Source of the DNA: Microbacterium sp. BLY | Lineage (GTDB): Bacteria > Actinomycetota > Actinomycetes > Actinomycetales > Microbacteriaceae | Reading direction: 5' to 3' | Assembly: GCF_017939615.1 (NCBI RefSeq) | Contig: NZ_JAGKSR010000001.1 | Coordinates: 1,612,001-1,676,000 of the forward strand | Length of the DNA: 64,000 nt | In this document: positions 35,275-43,209 of the stretch, one piece after another | How the letters are laid out: each line of letters starts with the position of its first letter | Numbering within the stretch: the first letter of the stretch is position 1 | The notes under the pieces: model-generated | What the model was told of the DNA's origin: nothing | Seen by the model: only the letters and a program-made list of their open reading frames with translations | Databases searched by the model: none | Translations under genes and position numbers: made by a program

Positions 35275-35571
35275 TCAACCGTCCACGTCGAGGAACGCGG
35301 GGGCGTCAGGGGTGCGGGGCGCCGGGATCCGGCGGACCGCGCCGAGGTGTCGCCGCAGCCCCTCGAGCTCGGAGCGGGCGCGCGTCATGGCCTCGTGCTG
35401 CCGGTCGATCACGGCGCGGGCCCGGGCGGCCAGGTGCGCGGGCAGCGGGGTGGGCGGCGGGGCCCACGGCACGATGTCGTGCACCTCGACCGCGCCCGGG
35501 GGCGCTGCGAGGATCCGGTCGGCGTCCGCTTCCAGGCGGTCCAGCAGCGCGCTCCAGTCGTCGTCGGTCAC
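35275..35571 (-). CDS. Uncharacterised protein of the fliD-fliS operon (FliT-like position)
   Basis: 98 aa from a GTG overlapping the fliS stop (GTGA). It is mainly helical, starting VTDDDWSALLDRLEADADRIL, with a Pro-rich middle (VPWAPPPTPLP) and a second helix (ARAVIDRQHEAMTRARSELEGL). No domain is recognised. In many bacteria the gene after fliS encodes FliT, a small helical chaperone of FliD. Size, helicity and position fit that role, but sequence evidence is lacking. Confidence 0.7.
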   Translation of the reverse strand: MTDDDWSALLDRLEADADRILAAPPGAVEVHDIVPWAPPPTPLPAHLAARARAVIDRQHEAMTRARSELEGLRRHLGAVRRIPAPRTPDAPAFLDVDG

Positions 35572-35960
35572 GCGCGGCCCTCCGCGACGGCCAGGGCGGC
35601 GGCGTGCCACGCGTCGCGCAGCGGCACGACGAGCTCCCGGCAGGCGCGGGTGCGCTCGGGGTCGCGGCCGATGTTGGCCCCGATCAGGGTCTGGGTGAGG
35701 AAGACGTAGAGGGAGCGCAGCCCGGCGCTGCCGTTCCAGTCGTCGGTGAGGGACGACGACAGCTCGGTGACGATGGCCTGCGCGTGCTGGAGCTGGGCGT
35801 TGGCCTCGCCCCAGTCGGCTGCCCGCTGCGCGGTCTCGGCGCGTTCGATGTCGAGCAGAAGGCGGTCGTAGAGCATCGTCACCAGGCGCTCCGGCGGGGC
35901 GGAGAGGATGGCGTCCTCGCGGTAGCGCTGCTGGGCGCGCAGGGCGGCGTTCATGCTCAT
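35568..35960 (-). CDS. fliS: Flagellin export chaperone FliS
   Basis: 130 aa, all-helical. The conserved APPERLVTMLYDRLLLDIERAE and YVFLTQTLIGANIGRD segments are present. It binds the FliC C-terminus in the cytoplasm and delivers it to FlhA. In Bacillus it also takes part in the FliW-CsrA-flagellin balance. Its ATG overlaps the fliD stop (ATGA). Confidence 0.94.
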   Translation of the reverse strand: MSMNAALRAQQRYREDAILSAPPERLVTMLYDRLLLDIERAETAQRAADWGEANAQLQHAQAIVTELSSSLTDDWNGSAGLRSLYVFLTQTLIGANIGRDPERTRACRELVVPLRDAWHAAALAVAEGRA

Positions 35961-37342
35961 GAGTCCCCCGAACGGCTGCTGGGCAGGGCGCTGATCTGCG
36001 ACGCGAGGTACGAGGACTGCGACTGCATCTGCGACAGCATCACCTCGAGGCGGGCGTAGGTGCGCTCCAGGGAGGCCTTGCGCTGGGCGAGGCGCACGTC
36101 CCAGCGCTCCATCTGCTCGCCGAGGCTCTTGACCTCGCTCTCCTGCCCGGTGATCCGCGAGGTCAGCAGGCCCTCGTACTTGTCCGAGTACGACGTCGCC
36201 GTCTCCTCGATGCGGCTGGCGACCGCGGAGAAGAGGCTGCCCACGGCCGCCGGGTCCTTCGCGAGCGCCTCGGCGAACTTCTCCTCGTCGAAGGTGAGCT
36301 TGCCGTACATGTCGGTCGAGATGCCGATCGTGGAGGGCGAGACGCCGTCCACGGGGTACTGGACGGCGTCGGCGAGGGCCGTGCGCAGACTGCGGATGGT
36401 GCTGTCTCCGGTGAACACACCGAGCGTCGTCTTCTCGCCCTGTCCCGTGGCGACCGTGGCCTTCGAGCCGTTGTCGATGCGGGTGAGGATGTCGGTGAGG
36501 AGGGCGATGAACTCGCCGGAGGCCGCGGTCCTGGCCTCGCCGTCCACGGCGACGGTGACGGTGACGGGCGTGGCCGATACGGCGGAGACCGTGACGTCGA
36601 CGCCGTCGAAGAGATCGGTGAAGGTGTTGCCAGACGAGGTGATCACCTGTTCGGCGGCAGTGCCGGCCCAGAGGCGCAGCTGGGCGTCGGTGCCCGTCGC
36701 GATGACGGCGGCGCCGGGCTCCGCTGACACGTCCGCGGCGGTGCCGGCGGCGACCGCGGCGAGGTCGCCGCTGTACACGCGGAACCGTCCGGCCTCGCCG
36801 GACTCCTCGGCCCGGAGCTGCAGGCGGTAGACGGGAGTGCCGTCGGCGGCCGTGCCGGCGGGGACGGCGGTGGCGAGGATGCCGGTGTCGGCGTCGTTGA
36901 TGGCCTGGGCGATGTCCTGCATCGAGGTCGAGTCGGCCTGCACCTCGATGCGCTCGCCCGCGGCGTCCTCGAGCACCAGGACGGGCGGGTCCGCGGGCCA
37001 GCGGGACGCGGCGGCGGAGACGACGGTGTGCGCCTGGGCGAGACGGTCGACGACGATGTCGGTCGACACGGGGGCGGCGCCGGTGCGCAGCGCGACCTTC
37101 ACCGATTCGGAGGACGAGGTGCCGGTGAAGCGGTCCAGACCGCCGGGCGCTGCGGCCTTCTCGGCGGCGGCGGCGAGGTTCTGCACGGCCGTGTTGAGGG
37201 TGCGCAGCTGCGTCATGATGACGTTCTTGTCGTCGATCTTGGCCTTGAGCAGCGTGCGGGGGATGGCGTGCACGTCCATGAGCGCCTTGATGACCTCGGT
37301 GGTCTTGAGCCCCGAGACGAGGCCGTCGAGCGAGAGCGACAT
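35957..37342 (-). CDS. fliD: Flagellar filament cap protein FliD
   Basis: 461 aa. The N-terminal SLDGLVSGLKTTEVIKALMDV block and the C-terminal coiled coil (SYSDKYEGLLTSRITGQESE, then RWDVRLAQRKASLERTYARLE) are the FliD_N and FliD_C domains. It caps the filament and folds arriving flagellin. It is downstream of fliC, separated by a hairpin that probably attenuates read-through, and followed by fliS. Confidence 0.94.
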   Translation of the reverse strand: MSLSLDGLVSGLKTTEVIKALMDVHAIPRTLLKAKIDDKNVIMTQLRTLNTAVQNLAAAAEKAAAPGGLDRFTGTSSSESVKVALRTGAAPVSTDIVVDRLAQAHTVVSAAASRWPADPPVLVLEDAAGERIEVQADSTSMQDIAQAINDADTGILATAVPAGTAADGTPVYRLQLRAEESGEAGRFRVYSGDLAAVAAGTAADVSAEPGAAVIATGTDAQLRLWAGTAAEQVITSSGNTFTDLFDGVDVTVSAVSATPVTVTVAVDGEARTAASGEFIALLTDILTRIDNGSKATVATGQGEKTTLGVFTGDSTIRSLRTALADAVQYPVDGVSPSTIGISTDMYGKLTFDEEKFAEALAKDPAAVGSLFSAVASRIEETATSYSDKYEGLLTSRITGQESEVKSLGEQMERWDVRLAQRKASLERTYARLEVMLSQMQSQSSYLASQISALPSSRSGDS

Positions 37343-37370
37343 GCGGCTTCCCTTCTGTGTGCGGCGGGGC

Positions 37371-37398
37371 CCGGGCGATGGCCGAAGCCGTCACCCGG
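37371..37398 (-). terminator. Hairpin between fliC and fliD
   Basis: An inverted repeat (37371-37382 with 37387-37398), read on the reverse strand, forms a 12-bp stem with one mismatch and one G-U pair, closed by a UUCG tetraloop. It lies 33 bp after the fliC stop. It likely ends most fliC transcripts or stabilises the fliC mRNA 3' end, letting less fliD be made. Confidence 0.6.
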
Positions 37399-37430
37399 AC
37401 CCCCGGAGTGATTCCGTGCGGCGGCGCGGA

Positions 37431-38261
37431 TCAGCGCAGCAGCTGGAGCACGCCCTGGTTGGCCTGGTTGGCCTGGGCCAGCATGGCCGTTCCCGCCTGC
37501 GACAGGATGTTCGCGGACGTGAACTTGACCATCTCGGACGCCATGTCGGTGTCGCGGATACGGCTCTCGGCGGCGGCGAGGTTCTCCGCCGACACGTTGA
37601 GGCTGTTGATGGTCGACTCGAAGCGGTTCTGCAGCGCACCGTAACCGGCGCGTGCGGTCGAGACCGCCTGGATCTCGGTGTCGATGTCGGCGAGTGCGGC
37701 GCCATACGTCGCCGCGTTCGTCATCGTCGCCGCGTAGCCCTTGATGTCCGCGCCGAGGTCGGCGAAGTCGGTCAGGGCGACCGAGATCTGGTCCTCGGCG
37801 GCGACCGCGCCCGCACCCACCTGGAACGTCAGCGTCGTGCCGCCCGAGAGCAGCTTGATGCCGTTGAAGTTCGTGCTCTCGGCGATCCGGGTGAGCTCGT
37901 CACCGAGGGTGTTGATCTCCTTCTGGATCGCGTCGCGCGACTTCGCGTTGTTCGAGTCGTTCGCACCCTGAGCGGTCAGGTCGCGGACGCGCTGCAGGAT
38001 GGAGTGGACCTCGGTCAGGGCGCCTTCTGCGGTCTGGATGACCGAGATGCCGTCCTGGGCGTTGCGGGCCGCGACGTTCAGGCCGTTGACCTGCGAGCGC
38101 AGGCCCTCGGAGATCGCGAGGCCGGCAGCGTCGTCCGCTGCGCGGTTGATGCGCAGGCCGCTCGAGAGCTTCTCGAGCGACTTCGACAGGTCGTTCTGCG
38201 TGCTGGACAGGTTGCGGTAGGCGTTGAGCGCCGACACGTTGGTGTTGATCTGCATACCCAT
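37431..38261 (-). CDS. fliC: Flagellin
   Basis: 276 aa, a short flagellin with almost only the D0/D1 parts. The N-terminus is MGMQINTNVSALNAYRNL with LSSGLRINRAADDAAGLAIS. The C-terminus has ESRIRDTDMASEMVKFTSANIL and ends QANQGVLQLLR. The middle is about 60 residues, so the surface domain is minimal. The ATG at 38261 has GGAGG 8 nt upstream; the frame is open further upstream, but only as leader sequence. Its leader holds a predicted CsrA-binding hairpin, and a sigma-28-type promoter lies at 38318-38346. Confidence 0.97.
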   Translation of the reverse strand: MGMQINTNVSALNAYRNLSSTQNDLSKSLEKLSSGLRINRAADDAAGLAISEGLRSQVNGLNVAARNAQDGISVIQTAEGALTEVHSILQRVRDLTAQGANDSNNAKSRDAIQKEINTLGDELTRIAESTNFNGIKLLSGGTTLTFQVGAGAVAAEDQISVALTDFADLGADIKGYAATMTNAATYGAALADIDTEIQAVSTARAGYGALQNRFESTINSLNVSAENLAAAESRIRDTDMASEMVKFTSANILSQAGTAMLAQANQANQGVLQLLR

Positions 38262-38288
38262 GAGGGTTTCCTCCGTGATGTGTTGTAC

Positions 38289-38310
38289 AGGAGACCGTCC
38301 GTGGTCTCCT
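38289..38310 (-). promoter_or_regulatory. Predicted CsrA-binding hairpin in fliC 5' leader
   Basis: On the reverse strand AGGAGACC (38303-38310) pairs perfectly with GGTCTCCT (38289-38296), leaving the six-base loop ACGGAC, which exposes GGA as CsrA sites do. A second ACGGAGG at 38270-38276 contains the Shine-Dalgarno. Two GGA sites, one in a hairpin and one at the ribosome site, match the Bacillus hag leader arrangement. Confidence 0.7.
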
Positions 38311-38317
38311 GCTCTCA

Positions 38318-38346
38318 CCTATCGGCGGAGGGCGGGGGTGCGTTAG
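38318..38346 (-). promoter_or_regulatory. Sigma-28-type promoter for fliC
   Basis: On the reverse strand CTAACG (38341-38346), 14 nt, then GCCGATAGG (38318-38326). The -10 part matches the sigma-28 GCCGATA core exactly. The TAA of the -35 box is also the stop codon of fliA. Confidence 0.85.
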
Positions 38347-39146
38347 GCGGGCGCGGCGGCGCGGAACACATCGCCGATCCGGGCGCCGGCGGCTTCCGCG
38401 ATGCGGCCGAAGTAGGCGTCCCGCGCCGCGGGTGACACCCGCGTGGTGGTGGGCGCGGGCACGGCGCCGTCGGCGAAGTACCGGTCGAGGGCGTCGCGGA
38501 GCAGGCGCACCGCCTCAGAGCGCTGCTGGGAGACGGCCGAATGGGTGACGCCGAGCTCCTCGGCGATCTCCTTCACCGGACGCTCCTCGAAGTAGACGGC
38601 CACGATGATGCGGCGCATGCGCTCCGGGAGAGCGGTGATGGCGTGCTCCAGCACCTCCCGCCGTTCGCCGACCAGTGCGGACTCCTCCGGGAGGGGGATG
38701 TCGGCGACGAGTTCGCGGGTCGCAGGGTCGTCGAGGGTCGACACCGTGCGGGCGGCGTCGGCGAGGGCCTCGACCACGGCCTCCTTGGGGGAGCCCATCG
38801 CGGTGGCGACCTCGGTGGCCGTGGCCGTGCGTCCGAGCGCGGCGGTGAGAGTGTCGCGGACGGCGACGGTCTCCTTGATGCGTTTGCGGATGCCCCGCGA
38901 GGCCCAGTCCATCGCGCGCATCTCGTCGGCGAACGCGCCGAGGATGCGACGCCGGGCGTAGGCGCCGAAGGGGACGCCGAGCGCGGGGTCGTACGCGTCG
39001 GCGGCGGTCACGAGGGCGAGCGCGCCGACGGCGGCGAGCTCTTCGCGGGGGATGTGGGTTGCCCGAGCATGGGTGTCCGCGGCGAGATAGCCGACCAGGG
39101 GGAGGTTGGCCTCGACGAGGCGGTTGCGCTCAGCGCGCGACGACAT
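38343..39146 (-). CDS. fliA: Flagellar RNA polymerase sigma factor (sigma-28, FliA)
   Basis: 267 aa. Region 2 is in RNRLVEANLPLVGYLAAD...FGAYARRRILGAF with the DEMRAMDWASRGIRKR segment characteristic of FliA/SigD/WhiG sigma factors. Region 3 (about 95-135) follows. Region 4 has LPERMRRIIVAVYFEERPVKEIAEELG then THSAVSQQRSEAVRLL. A C-terminal tail of about 50 residues is extra. The ATG at 39146 is preferred; one at 39188 is possible. It is divergent from flgN and presumably recognises the six TAAC-N15-GCCGAYAG promoters in this window. Confidence 0.9.
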   Translation of the reverse strand: MSSRAERNRLVEANLPLVGYLAADTHARATHIPREELAAVGALALVTAADAYDPALGVPFGAYARRRILGAFADEMRAMDWASRGIRKRIKETVAVRDTLTAALGRTATATEVATAMGSPKEAVVEALADAARTVSTLDDPATRELVADIPLPEESALVGERREVLEHAITALPERMRRIIVAVYFEERPVKEIAEELGVTHSAVSQQRSEAVRLLRDALDRYFADGAVPAPTTTRVSPAARDAYFGRIAEAAGARIGDVFRAAAPA

Positions 39147-39200
39147 GGGGGATGATCCACCTCTCTGGATGCACTCCGGAAGCTCCATGACGAGAGGTAG

Positions 39201-39233
39201 ATGGCCATATCACAAGGTCCGAGATATGTCCAT
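39201..39233. promoter_or_regulatory. Inverted repeat between fliA and flgN (candidate operator)
   Basis: ATGGCCATATC (39201-39211) and GATATGTCCAT (39223-39233) form an 11-bp inverted repeat with one mismatch and an 11-bp spacer, so the half-sites are about two helical turns apart, centre to centre. It lies in an AT-richer interval upstream of fliA. It could bind a dimeric regulator controlling fliA; no regulator is identified. Confidence 0.45.
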
Positions 39234-39263
39234 GGGGAGAACTACCCACCGCCGCTCCACATA

Positions 39264-39292
39264 GTAACCTTAGGGGCGCGGTGGCCGATAGA
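39264..39292 (+). promoter_or_regulatory. Sigma-28-type promoter for flgN-flgK-flgL-fliW
   Basis: GTAACC (39264-39269), 14 nt, then GCCGATAGA (39284-39292). Spacing and core match the other five sites. The flgN ATG is 75 bp downstream. Confidence 0.75.
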
Positions 39293-39367
39293 GATTAATG
39301 AACCGTTAACAGGCGGGTCGATCACACCGGCGTTGGGGCGGGGGATCGCTGGGGGAACAAGGGGATC

Positions 39368-39850
39368 ATGGGAGCCAACGAACTATCGATGCAGCTCTGG
39401 CGAGAGCGCGAGCTGCTCGAGATGCTGCTTTTCAAACTCGATGAGCAGCAACTGCTGCTCGCCGCCGGACGTTCGCAATGGATACAGTTTGCGGCACGCG
39501 AGATCGATCAGGTACTCGATCGTCTCCGCTCCGCGGGACTGGCCAGGACCGTCGAGGTCGCCGGCGTCGCCGAGGAGTGGGGGGCGCCGGAGGACGCGAC
39601 CATCTCGCAGCTCATCGAGCACGCGCCGGACGGCGCCTGGGGCGACGTCTTCTCCGACCACATGCGCGCCCTCGTGCGGCTGACCGCGGAGGTCGAGCAG
39701 ATGCGCGACTCCACCGCGGAGCAGCTCAGCGGGGTCCTCCGCGCCACGCAGGAGACCATCGCCGCGCTCGGCCAGGAGAGCGGCGAATACACCACGCGCG
39801 GCGACCGTGCCCGCGAGGACGCCGCCCGCATCATCGACACCGAGATGTGA
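39368..39850 (+). CDS. flgN: FlgN-family flagellar chaperone
   Basis: 160 aa, helical throughout. LWRERELLEMLLFKLDEQQLLL at the start and a C-terminal long helix (TAEVEQMRDSTAEQLSGVLR) fit FlgN, the cytoplasmic chaperone for hook-filament junction proteins FlgK and FlgL, which are encoded next. AAGGGG precedes the ATG by four bases. FlgN proteins are poorly conserved, so part of the evidence is position. Confidence 0.85.
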   Translation: MGANELSMQLWRERELLEMLLFKLDEQQLLLAAGRSQWIQFAAREIDQVLDRLRSAGLARTVEVAGVAEEWGAPEDATISQLIEHAPDGAWGDVFSDHMRALVRLTAEVEQMRDSTAEQLSGVLRATQETIAALGQESGEYTTRGDRAREDAARIIDTEM

Positions 39851-39863
39851 CCGAGAGGGGATC

Positions 39864-41273
39864 ATGTCGACCTTCAGTGGATTGACCACCGCCGCCAGCG
39901 GCCTCGCCGCCGCGCGGCGGGGCATGGACGTGGTCGGGCAGAACATCGCCAACCAGAAGACCGAGGGGTACACGCGGCAGCGCGTCGAGACCTCGTCGAT
40001 CGCCGCCGTCGCGCAGACCGGACGATTCAGCATGGGCGCCCTGCCGGGGCACGGCGTGTCGATCGACGGCGTCGCCCGGCTCGGCGACGCGCTGCTCGAC
40101 GCCCGGGTCCGTGACACGATCGGCGCCGCGGGCTACTGGGCGACGCGGGCGCTCGCGGCCACGACGGCGGAGTCGGCGCTGGCCGAACCGACCGACAAGG
40201 GCCTCGCGAACCGGCTGACGACGTTCTGGGCGGGGTGGCAGGACCTCGCCAACACCCCCGACTCGGGGGCGGCCGCCGCGAGCGTGCTGGAGTCGGCGAA
40301 GGAGCTCGCCGCGCACATCTCGGGCGGCTACCGCACCGTCGCGGCCCAGTGGACGGCAGCGCGCGGGACCGCGGAGCGGACCGTCAGCCAGGTCAACGCC
40401 GCCGCCGACCAGATCGCCGTGCTCAACACGGAGATCCGCGACGCGCTCGCCGCGGGACGCTCCGCCAACGAGCTCACCGATCGCCGCACCGTGCTGGCGG
40501 AGGATGTGGCCCGGCTCGCCGGAGCGACGGCGACGGTGGAGGCCGACGGGACGCTCACGGTGCGACTGGGCGGCAACGCGCTGGTCGCCGGCGGCGACGC
40601 CCGGCACATCGCCCTGACCGGATCCGCGACCATCGACGGCGCCACCCGCGTCGGCGTGGCGTGGGAGTCCGTGCCCGACCTCCCCCTCGTCGTCGACGGC
40701 GGAGAGCTCGGCGGCTCGCTGTCCGTGCTGGCGCCGGCCGCCGACGGCGGGATGCTGGCCCAGCTCGCCGCGACGTACGACCGCGTGGCCACGGCGCTGG
40801 CCACGGCGCTCAATGAGCAGCACCGCGCGGGCGTCACCGCGACCGGACAGCCCGGAGGGGACTTCTTCACGGTTCCGGCGACCGGTTCGGCCGCGCTCGG
40901 CCTGCGGGTCGCCGTCGCGACGCCGGCGGAGCTCGCCCTTGCCGCACCGGGGGCGGGCGCGAAGGACGCGAGCAACGCCGACCTGATCTCGCAGATCGGT
41001 CAGCGCGCGACGTCCCCGGACGCGCTGTGGACGGACCAGGTGACGCGCTTCGGCGTCGCGACCGCCGCCGACGTGCAGCGGGCCACGGTGTCCGACGCGG
41101 CCGCGGTCGGCGCGGTCGGGGCCCAGCAGTCGGTCGCCGCGGTCGACGGCGACGAGGAGACGATCAGCCTCCTCACCTACCAGACCGCCTACCAGGCCGC
41201 GGCCCGAGTGCTCACCGCCGTCGATGAGGCGCTCGACGTCCTCATCAACCGCACGGGCGTCGTCGGACGCTGA
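39864..41273 (+). CDS. flgK: Flagellar hook-associated protein FlgK
   Basis: 469 aa. STFSGLTTAASGLAAARRGMDVVGQNIANQKTEGYTRQRV is the FlgK N-terminus, and the C-terminus has EETISLLTYQTAYQAAARVLTAVDEALDVLINRTG. The central region includes LTTFWAGWQDLANTPDS. It is the first hook-filament junction protein. The ATG at 39864 follows GAGAGGGG. Thirteen bases separate its stop from flgN-independent flgL. Confidence 0.95.
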   Translation: MSTFSGLTTAASGLAAARRGMDVVGQNIANQKTEGYTRQRVETSSIAAVAQTGRFSMGALPGHGVSIDGVARLGDALLDARVRDTIGAAGYWATRALAATTAESALAEPTDKGLANRLTTFWAGWQDLANTPDSGAAAASVLESAKELAAHISGGYRTVAAQWTAARGTAERTVSQVNAAADQIAVLNTEIRDALAAGRSANELTDRRTVLAEDVARLAGATATVEADGTLTVRLGGNALVAGGDARHIALTGSATIDGATRVGVAWESVPDLPLVVDGGELGGSLSVLAPAADGGMLAQLAATYDRVATALATALNEQHRAGVTATGQPGGDFFTVPATGSAALGLRVAVATPAELALAAPGAGAKDASNADLISQIGQRATSPDALWTDQVTRFGVATAADVQRATVSDAAAVGAVGAQQSVAAVDGDEETISLLTYQTAYQAAARVLTAVDEALDVLINRTGVVGR

Positions 41274-41286
41274 TCGGAGGAGCATC

Positions 41287-42168
41287 GTGATCTCTCGCGT
41301 GACCCAGACCACCATGACGCAGACGGCGATGCGCCAGCTGCAATCCCACCTGTCCGAGCTGGCGCGGCTGCAGGACCAGGCGACGTCGCAGAAGGCCTTC
41401 GCCGCCCCCTCCGACGACCCGGCCGCGGCCGCGGCGGCGCTCGCGCTGCACGCGGAGCAGCGGCGCACGGAGCAGTACGCGCGCAACATCGACGACGGCC
41501 TGGCCTGGGTGACGGCGGCGGACTCCGCCATCACCTCCAGCACGTCCCTGCTGTCCCGCGTCCGCGATCTCACGGCGCAGGGGGCCAACGACGGGGCGTT
41601 GGACGCCGCGGCGAAGGAGGCTCTGGCCGTCGAGCTCGAGGGCATCCGCGACGAGCTCCTCGCCCAGGCGAACACCCGGCTGCTCGGCCGTTCCGTGTTC
41701 GCCGGCACCTCGGACACGGCGGCGTTCGCCGCCGACTACTCGTACAGCGGGGTGGCGGGTTCGGACGTCTCCCGGCGGGTGTCGGATGCGGCGGCGGTCC
41801 GCGTGGACACGGACGGCGCCGCGGTGTTCGGCGTCGGCGACGACTCGGTGTTCGCCCTCGTCGACCGCATCGCCGCCGACCTCCGCTCCGGCACCAACGT
41901 CGGCCCCCGGCTGGCGGAGATCGACTCCCGCCGGACGGCGATGCTCGGTGTGCAGGGCTCGGTGGGCACCAGACAGGCTCAGATCGAACGCGCCAAGGAG
42001 GCGGCAGTGCAGAATTCCGTGTCCCTCGAGTCCCGCCGGGCGGCGGTCGAGGACGTCGACTCGGTCGAGGTGCTCATCCGCCTACAGGCGCAGGAGCTTG
42101 TGTACCGCTCGGCGCTCGCCGTCAATGCGCGGGTGCTGCAGCCCACGCTGATGGAGTTCCTGCGATGA
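41287..42168 (+). CDS. flgL: Flagellar hook-associated protein FlgL
   Basis: 293 aa, flagellin-like. The GTG start gives MISRVTQTTMTQTAMRQLQSHL. SQKAFAAPSDDPAAAAAALAL, VRDLTAQGANDG, and the C-terminal LIRLQAQELVYRSALAVNARVLQPTLMEFL match FlgL. It is the second junction protein between hook and filament. GGAGG (41277-41281) precedes the start. Overlaps fliW by 4 bp. Confidence 0.94.
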   Translation: MISRVTQTTMTQTAMRQLQSHLSELARLQDQATSQKAFAAPSDDPAAAAAALALHAEQRRTEQYARNIDDGLAWVTAADSAITSSTSLLSRVRDLTAQGANDGALDAAAKEALAVELEGIRDELLAQANTRLLGRSVFAGTSDTAAFAADYSYSGVAGSDVSRRVSDAAAVRVDTDGAAVFGVGDDSVFALVDRIAADLRSGTNVGPRLAEIDSRRTAMLGVQGSVGTRQAQIERAKEAAVQNSVSLESRRAAVEDVDSVEVLIRLQAQELVYRSALAVNARVLQPTLMEFLR

Positions 42169-42536
42169 CCGCGGCGCTCACCTTCACGTCTCCGCCGCCC
42201 GGGCTCGCCCCGCACGTCGACTTCGCGCTCGCGCCCGTCGACGGCGCGGACGGCCTGTTCGCGATGCGGGCCGTCCAGGACGAGTCCCTGCGGCTGTATC
42301 TGGTCGACCCGAACACGGTGCTCGCCGAGTACGCCCCGACGCTCAGCGACACCCAGGTCGCCGACCTCTCACTGGGCTCTCCGGAGGACGCCCTCGTGCT
42401 CGTGGTCGCCCACCCGGCATCCGACGGCGTGAGCGTCAACCTCCTCGCGCCGGTCGTCGTCAACCGCACGACCGGGGCGGCGGCGCAGGTGATCCTGGAG
42501 GATCAGGACTACCCGGTGCGGGCCCCGCTGGGCTGA
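42165..42536 (+). CDS. fliW: Flagellar assembly factor FliW
   Basis: 123 aa, slightly shorter than most FliW. PVDGADGLFAMRAVQDESLRLYLVDP and VNLLAPVVVNRTTGAAAQVILEDQDYPVRAPL (split by a less conserved part) match FliW, including the NLxAPxVVN segment. It binds flagellin and, allosterically, CsrA. Rising cytoplasmic flagellin would release CsrA to repress fliC. With csrA at the far end of the locus it completes the circuit. Confidence 0.92.
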   Translation: MTAALTFTSPPPGLAPHVDFALAPVDGADGLFAMRAVQDESLRLYLVDPNTVLAEYAPTLSDTQVADLSLGSPEDALVLVVAHPASDGVSVNLLAPVVVNRTTGAAAQVILEDQDYPVRAPLG

Positions 42537-42591
42537 CCGGCGGGGGCCGAGACCGGGCGTTCCCCGGCGGCACGGCGACTACCCTGGAGGG

Positions 42592-43209
42592 GTGATCCTC
42601 GCCGTCGACACGTCCCTTGGCACCGCCGTCGCCCTCATCGACCCGGATGGCACGCGGCGCGCCGACGCCGGCACCGCCGACCCGCTCGGTCACGCCGAGG
42701 TCATCGGCGACCTGGTGCGCGACGTGCTCCGCGACGGCGGCGCCGACAGCATCACGCACGTCGTGGCCGGCATGGGGCCCGGTCCCTTCACGGGGCTGCG
42801 CATCGGCATCGCCACGGCGCGTGCGTTCGCGCTCGGCCGCGGCGTCCCCGTCGTCCCCGTCCCGAGTCATACGGCAGCGGCGCTGACCGTCCTCGAGACG
42901 GTGACCGGACCGTTCGCGGTCGTCACCGACGCCCGGCGGCGCGAGGTCGCCGTGACGGTGTTCGACGGCCAGGACGAGGACGGGATCCCGCGGACGGTCG
43001 CCGACACGGTGCTCGTGCGGGCGGCGGACGCGGATGCGCACCTGGGCGACATCCGCCGCGTCGACGTGACGACGCTCTCCGCGGTCGACCTCGCCCGCGT
43101 CGGTGCCCGCGCCCTCGCCGCCGGCCGGACACTCGCCGGCGACGAACCGCTCTATCTGCGGCACCCGGATGTGACGCTGCCGGGCGCCCCGAAGAAGGTG
43201 GGTGTATGA
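42592..43209 (+). CDS. tsaB: tRNA t6A37 synthesis protein TsaB
   Basis: 205 aa. [20 protein letters not shown] and [25 protein letters not shown] are the ASKHA-fold TsaB signature. It is the scaffold partner of TsaD in t6A37 formation. The GTG at 42592 has TACCCT (42580-42585) 6 nt upstream. The purine run directly abuts the codon, too close for a normal Shine-Dalgarno, so the transcript is probably leaderless. It overlaps rimI by 4 bp. Confidence 0.93.
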   Translation: MILAVDTSLGTAVALIDPDGTRRADAGTADPLGHAEVIGDLVRDVLRDGGADSITHVVAGMGPGPFTGLRIGIATARAFALGRGVPVVPVPSHTAAALTVLETVTGPFAVVTDARRREVAVTVFDGQDEDGIPRTVADTVLVRAADADAHLGDIRRVDVTTLSAVDLARVGARALAAGRTLAGDEPLYLRHPDVTLPGAPKKVGV

